NCBI RefSeq assembly: GCF_051175385.1
Contig: NZ_CP195106.1
Coordinates: 5,456,001 to 5,520,000, forward strand
Direction: 5' to 3'
DNA length: 64,000 nt
Origin: Tundrisphaera lichenicola
GTDB lineage: Bacteria; Planctomycetota; Planctomycetia; Isosphaerales; Isosphaeraceae
Shown: piece by piece, positions 59,856-64,000 of the stretch
Numbering within the stretch: position 1 is the first letter of the stretch
How the letters are laid out: each line of letters starts with the position of its first letter
Position numbers and translations under genes: made by a program
Notes under the pieces: model-generated
The model's database searches: none
What the model saw: only the letters and a program-made list of their open reading frames with translations
Told to the model about the DNA's origin: nothing

Positions 59856-60273
59856 GCCGTTTGAGGTCGTCGAGCAAGGTGCCCTGCCCTCTCCCAGCAT
59901 GAGCACGAGATCGGGAGCGGGGACTGACTCGGGACCCTCACACTGCTGGATGTCGTGAGTTGTCATGAGCCGGTAGACCCTTTGCGAAATCTCGATGAGG
60001 ACTGGGTGGGCATCGGCGAGGCGGGCCTTTCGCATGAAGGCATGCCTCGCCATTCTTATTTTCGCCGATCTCGGGCGCAGGGGACCGACAGCCGACGGCC
60101 GGTCGTCTCGCTCTGGATCAAATTTACCCTTCTACATCGCAATCGATGTACTAGCGTTTCGACATGGCGCCGATCCGGGGTTATTTCGCACCTCCAACGC
60201 GGGAGGCATCCCCGGCCTCTCCGATTCGGTAGCCGACCGTAACAGCCGACTAATCGACCCGACGGAGTATCTC
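59856..60273. other. Intergenic region upstream of the giant repeat protein
   Basis: About 420 bp with no credible gene. It presumably holds the promoter and leader for the surface protein. No strong hairpin or operator was found. Confidence 0.4.
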
Positions 60274-63200
60274 ATGAGCCAGCGTCGTCAACCAGCGCCG
60301 AAGCATCGAAATTCGCCCCCGTCACGACGCAGGCATGTCGCGCCTCGGATCGAGGACCTGGAAAACCGCTCGCTGATGGCCATCAGCGTCACCGCCTCAT
60401 TGCTCCAGGACATTAATCCTGGCCCCGGCGGTTCGAGCATCTACAGCGTTGCGAACGTGAACGGAGTCGAGTACTTCACCGCGAACGACGGGGCGAACGG
60501 GTACGAACTCTGGAAGAGCGACGGGACCACCGCCGGGACCGTCCTGGTTAAGGACATTAATCCGGGCAGCGGAAGTGCCTATCCCTTCGGGCAAACTAAC
60601 GTTAATGGAACTCTCTTCTTCGCCGCCGATAATGGGTCCGGCGGATATGAGCTGTGGAAGAGCGACGGGACCGAGGCCGGCACCGTACTGGTCAAGGATA
60701 TCAACCCCGGCGGAACCGGCTCGGACCCATCGTTGCTGACCAACGTAAATGGCGTCCTGATGTTTTCGGCCAACGACGGGACCAATGGTTACGAGCTGTG
60801 GAAGAGTGACGGGACCGAGGCCGGCACCGTGCTGGTCAAGGACATCAACCCGGGCGGCACAAGCTCCAGGCCCAGTGGCGGGAGCGGCGGCGCACAAGCG
60901 GGCGCGGCGAATGTCAACGGGACGATGTACTTCAAGGCCAACGACGGGACCCACGGTTACGAGCTCTGGAAGAGCGACGGGACCGAGGCCGGTACCGTAC
61001 TGGTCAAGGATCTCAACTCGGGCGCAGGCGACACCCAGTTCCGCTACTTCACCAACGTCAGCGGGCAGTTATTCTTCTTCGGTAACGACGGGACGAGCGG
61101 AAACGCGCTCTTCAAGAGCGACGGCACCGAGGCCGGTACCTCTCAGGTTGTACCCACGAGCGGCTCGTTCATCTTCCCGGCCCAGTTCGAGAACGTAAAC
61201 GGCACGCTTTTCTTCGGCGCCGACGGCTCGACCGGCCGAGAGTTGTGGAAGACCGATGGGACGTCCGACGGGACGGTGATGGTGGCGGACATCAACCCGG
61301 GGCCCGACGCGGGCAATCCCCAGAATCTCACGAACGTCAACGGTACCCTTTATTTCGTCGCCGGTGACGGGATCAATGGCCGGCAACTCTGGCGGAGCGA
61401 CGGGACTCTTGGCGGCACGGCCATGGTCGAGCAGATCGCGCCGAGCAACGTGACCAACAACCTGTACCTCGGCGATTTCGTGAATGTGAGCGGGACGCTG
61501 TTCTTCCGCGCCAACGACGGGGTCTACGGCCAGGAACTCTGGAGGAGCGACGGCACCGAGGCCGGTACCGTCATGGTTGGGGATCTCAACGTCGGCGGCG
61601 ACTCCTATCCCCAGAACCTGATGAACGTGGGGGGTACCCTCTTCTTCACCGCCAACGACGGGATCCACGGTCGAGAGGCCTGGTCGGCCACCGTCACCAG
61701 GTCGCTCTCGGTGAGCAAGGTGAAGGACATCCAGCCCGGTTCGTCGGGTTCCGTGCCTCATTATTTGACGAATGTTAACGGGGTCACATTCTTCGTGGCT
61801 ACCGACGGCAGCAGTGGGTACGAACTCTGGAAGAGCGATGGGACCACCGCCGGGACCTCCCTGGTCAAGGACATCAACCCGGGCGGTGACAGCTCGAGTC
61901 CGTCCTACTTGACCAACGTCAACGGGATCCTTTACTTCTCCGCCGACGACGGGTCCAATGGCTCCGAACTGTGGAGGAGCGACGGCACCGAGGCCGGGAC
62001 CTTCATGGTCAAGAACATCGAGTTCGGCGCCGGATCGTCGTCGCCGTTCTCGTTCGTCAACGCCAACGGGAAGCTCTTCTTCGCCGCCATCCAGGAAGGC
62101 AGCGGGTGCGAGTTGTGGACGACCGACGGCACCGAGGCCGGGACCACGATCGTCAAGGATATCCGGCCGGGCAGCCTGAGCTCGAACCCCTTCTTCTCGA
62201 CCAACGTCAACGGAATCGTCTACTTCAATGCCCAGGATGGGACCAACGGCATCGAGTTGTGGAAGAGCGACGGGACCGAGGCCGGTACCGTCATGGTCAA
62301 GGACATCAACCCCGGCGGAGGCACCTCCAGCAGCCCCAGATACCTGACCAACATCTCCGGGACTCTGTTCTTCGTCGCCGATGATGGGACCAATGGTTAC
62401 GAGCTCTGGAAGAGCGACGGCACCACCGATGGGACGGTCCTGGTCAAGGACATCTACCCGGGCGGTGACAATTCCTCCATTTATGGTCCGACCAACGTCA
62501 ACGGCATCCTGTATTTCCAGGCGGACGACGGAGTCTACGGCCACGAGTTGTGGAGGAGCGACGGCACCGAGGCCGGGACCTTCATGGTCAAGGACATCAA
62601 CCCGGCCGGTAGCTCGTACGCGTACTACATGGCCAACGTCAACGGCACCCTCTATTTTCGAGCCAATGACGGCTCCTCCGGGTATGAGCTGTGGAAGAGC
62701 GACGGGACCGAGGCCGGCACTGTACTGGTCAAGGACATCAACCCTGGGGCGCCAGGTTCCAACCTCATCAGCCTGGCCAATGTCGATGGTACGCTCTACT
62801 TCAACGCCGATGACAGTATCCACGGTTTCGAGTTGTGGAAGAGCGACGGAACCGAAGCGGGGACGGTCCTCGTCAACGACATCATTCCGGGGGCGACCGG
62901 TTCTGGGCCTAACTATCTGGTCAATGTCGAGGGGAATCTCCTCTTCGCAGCCGCCGGGCCCAATGATTTCGCCGAACTCTGGACCCTTGCACCTTCGATT
63001 GGGCCCACCTTGGCGATTGGCGATCCAACGGCGACGATAACGGGCACGGCCTCGGTTAGTTTCGTCGTGACCTATACCGATGCCACCTCGATCTCTCTAT
63101 CGGCATCCGACGTGACGATCAACTCGACCGGGACGGCGGCCGCCTCCTCGATCAGCGTGACCGGCTCGGGCAGCACTCGGACCGTCACCCTCTCGGGAAT

Positions 63201-64000
63201 CACCGGCGATGGGACGTTGGGCATCAGCCTGGACGCCGGGACCGCCACCGATGGCGCGAATACGACCGGGGCGAGCTCACCCTCGAGTACCTTCGTCGTA
63301 GACAATTCCGCCCCCGGTGTGTCGATCTCGCTCCCCTCCTATCCCAATGCCGGCTCGGGTCCGATCAGCTTCGACATCACTTTCATCGACGAAAACTCGC
63401 TGACCATCACGCTGTCGGCATCCGACGTGACGATCAACTCGACCGGGACGGCGGCCGCCTCCTCGATCACAGTGACCGGCTCGGGCAGCACGCGGACCGT
63501 CACCCTCTCGGGGATCACCGGCAATGGTACCCTGAGCATCAGCCTGGCGGCCGGCATCGCGAGCGATTCCATCAACGGCTCACTGGCGACCAACCCCAGC
63601 GAGACGTTCGTGGTCGATAACACGGCGCCCTCGGTGACGATCTCGACTCCTTCGGTGGCGGTCACGGGTGCGGGACCAGTGAGTTTCATCGTCACTTACT
63701 CCGATCTCTACGAGTTCACCACCACGCTGACGGCATCCGACGTGACGGTCAACGCGACCGGGACGGCGGCCGCCTCCTCGATCAGCGTGACCGGTTCGGG
63801 CAGCACTCGGACCGTCACCCTCTCGGGAATCTCAGGGAATGGCACCCTGAGCATCAGCCTGGCGGCCGGCACGGCGACCGATTACATCAACCAGGCCGCA
63901 GCCTTCGGTCCGTCATCCCCCGTCCAGGTCGACAACGTGGCCCCCTCGGTATCGATTGAAGGCCCGACCGTGCCGATCACCGGCAACTCGGCGGTTTTCG
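60274..64000 (+). CDS. Giant repetitive surface protein, N-terminal part
   Basis: The frame is open from ATG 60274 to the right edge (1,242 codons, no stop). The N terminus has the planctomycete export-associated motif RIEDLENRSLMAISV. Residues about 45-905 comprise some eighteen repeats of about 48 residues built around GYELWKSDGTEAGTVLVKDI followed by a NVNGTLFF-A-DG stretch. From about residue 910 a second repeat type of 105 residues begins (ASDVTINSTGTAAASSISVT, GSGSTRTVTLSGI), resembling bacterial Ig-like domains, with a linker of the form VDN-APSVSI. It is probably a secreted or cell-surface adhesin-like protein. The repeats differ mainly in short spacer segments, so the array grew by duplication. 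Confidence 0.9.
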   Translation, partial: MSQRRQPAPKHRNSPPSRRRHVAPRIEDLENRSLMAISVTASLLQDINPGPGGSSIYSVANVNGVEYFTANDGANGYELWKSDGTTAGTVLVKDINPGSGSAYPFGQTNVNGTLFFAADNGSGGYELWKSDGTEAGTVLVKDINPGGTGSDPSLLTNVNGVLMFSANDGTNGYELWKSDGTEAGTVLVKDINPGGTSSRPSGGSGGAQAGAANVNGTMYFKANDGTHGYELWKSDGTEAGTVLVKDLNSGAGDTQFRYFTNVSGQLFFFGNDGTSGNALFKSDGTEAGTSQVVPTSGSFIFPAQFENVNGTLFFGADGSTGRELWKTDGTSDGTVMVADINPGPDAGNPQNLTNVNGTLYFVAGDGINGRQLWRSDGTLGGTAMVEQIAPSNVTNNLYLGDFVNVSGTLFFRANDGVYGQELWRSDGTEAGTVMVGDLNVGGDSYPQNLMNVGGTLFFTANDGIHGREAWSATVTRSLSVSKVKDIQPGSSGSVPHYLTNVNGVTFFVATDGSSGYELWKSDGTTAGTSLVKDINPGGDSSSPSYLTNVNGILYFSADDGSNGSELWRSDGTEAGTFMVKNIEFGAGSSSPFSFVNANGKLFFAAIQEGSGCELWTTDGTEAGTTIVKDIRPGSLSSNPFFSTNVNGIVYFNAQDGTNGIELWKSDGTEAGTVMVKDINPGGGTSSSPRYLTNISGTLFFVADDGTNGYELWKSDGTTDGTVLVKDIYPGGDNSSIYGPTNVNGILYFQADDGVYGHELWRSDGTEAGTFMVKDINPAGSSYAYYMANVNGTLYFRANDGSSGYELWKSDGTEAGTVLVKDINPGAPGSNLISLANVDGTLYFNADDSIHGFELWKSDGTEAGTVLVNDIIPGATGSGPNYLVNVEGNLLFAAAGPNDFAELWTLAPSIGPTLAIGDPTATITGTASVSFVVTYTDATSISLSASDVTINSTGTAAASSISVTGSGSTRTVTLSGITGDGTLGISLDAGTATDGANTTGASSPSSTFVVDNSAPGVSISLPSYPNAGSGPISFDITFIDENSLTITLSASDVTINSTGTAAASSITVTGSGSTRTVTLSGITGNGTLSISLAAGIASDSINGSLATNPSETFVVDNTAPSVTISTPSVAVTGAGPVSFIVTYSDLYEFTTTLTASDVTVNATGTAAASSISVTGSGSTRTVTLSGISGNGTLSISLAAGTATDYINQAAAFGPSSPVQVDNVAPSVSIEGPTVPITGNSAVF
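60499..62985 (+). repeat. ELWKSDGTEAGT tandem repeats, 144-nt period
   Basis: Repeat cores start at about 60508, 60651 and 60795, then continue to 62974. From 61966 to 62974 the spacing is exactly 144 nt eight times running; earlier units vary between 135 and 150 nt. Two units (near 61099 and 61672) are degenerate. Confidence 0.9.
63010..64000 (+). repeat. Ig-like repeats, 315-nt period
   Basis: The string GCATCCGACGTGACG occurs at 63103, 63418 and 63733, exactly 315 nt (105 residues) apart. The flanking ~90 nt are nearly identical between copies. A fourth unit begins before the window ends. Confidence 0.9.

Noticed and set aside
61069..62823. Minus-strand open frame of 584 codons opposite the repeat protein
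   Set aside because: It mirrors the repeat period of the plus-strand gene, has no start signal and arises from the codon pattern of the ELWKSDGT repeats.

Overview
The window looks like chromosomal DNA of a planctomycete, most probably from the Isosphaeraceae group. The evidence is a set of families largely confined to or greatly expanded in that phylum: a planctomycete/verrucomicrobia-type bacterial microcompartment (BMC) operon, a PSCyt1/DUF1549/DUF1553 protein followed by a DUF1501 protein, several DUF1080 proteins, a TPR plus O-GlcNAc-transferase-like protein, and secreted proteins whose N termini carry an LEGRQLL or LENRSLM motif. Composition is GC-rich throughout, and no phage, insertion sequence or CRISPR array was seen.

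Layout. Positions 1-11,900 are all on the minus strand: a frameshifted beta-helix protein, a CBM9-like secreted protein, a TonB-type energy module (ExbB, two ExbD, one small membrane protein), a histidine kinase with an overlapping single-domain response regulator, a potassium-channel-like RCK protein, a large polytopic membrane protein and a secreted protein of unknown function.

Positions 12,060-24,939 hold one long minus-strand BMC operon. In transcription order it encodes a DeoR regulator, PduL phosphotransacylase, three BMC-H hexamer proteins, acetate kinase, a BMC-P pentamer protein, CoA-acylating aldehyde dehydrogenase, a second BMC-P, a protein of unknown function, a third BMC-P, a class II (fuculose-phosphate-type) aldolase, a lactate/malate dehydrogenase-family enzyme, a TIM-barrel aldolase-like protein, a MalK-like ABC ATPase and a tandem class II aldolase. 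The genes are tightly packed, with several ATGA, TGATG or GTGGTTAA overlaps. The expected chemistry is cleavage of a deoxy-sugar phosphate to lactaldehyde plus DHAP, then lactaldehyde to lactyl-CoA, lactyl-phosphate and lactate with ATP formed. Four proteins carry terminal helices that look like encapsulation peptides.

From 25,167 to 43,159 the strands alternate: MutM glycosylase, a membrane histidine kinase with a periplasmic haem motif, an ABC-2 permease with two membrane proteins, an FGE-fold/BON protein, a von Willebrand factor A protein, a fatty-acid desaturase, a small LEA/CsbD-like protein, a DUF1080 protein, a histone-H1-like protein, a glycosylasparaginase, ribosomal protein S20, an endonuclease III relative and an HlyD-type adaptor with a large Ser/Thr-rich insert.

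From 43,882 to 55,846 everything is on the plus strand: a matrixin-like protease, superoxide dismutase, HtpG, a double DUF1080 protein, the PSCyt/DUF1501 pair, a short-chain dehydrogenase and tRNA-Leu(UAA). The window ends with a minus-strand TPR-glycosyltransferase, a TIGR03032-type protein and the first 1,242 codons of a giant repetitive surface protein that runs off the right edge.
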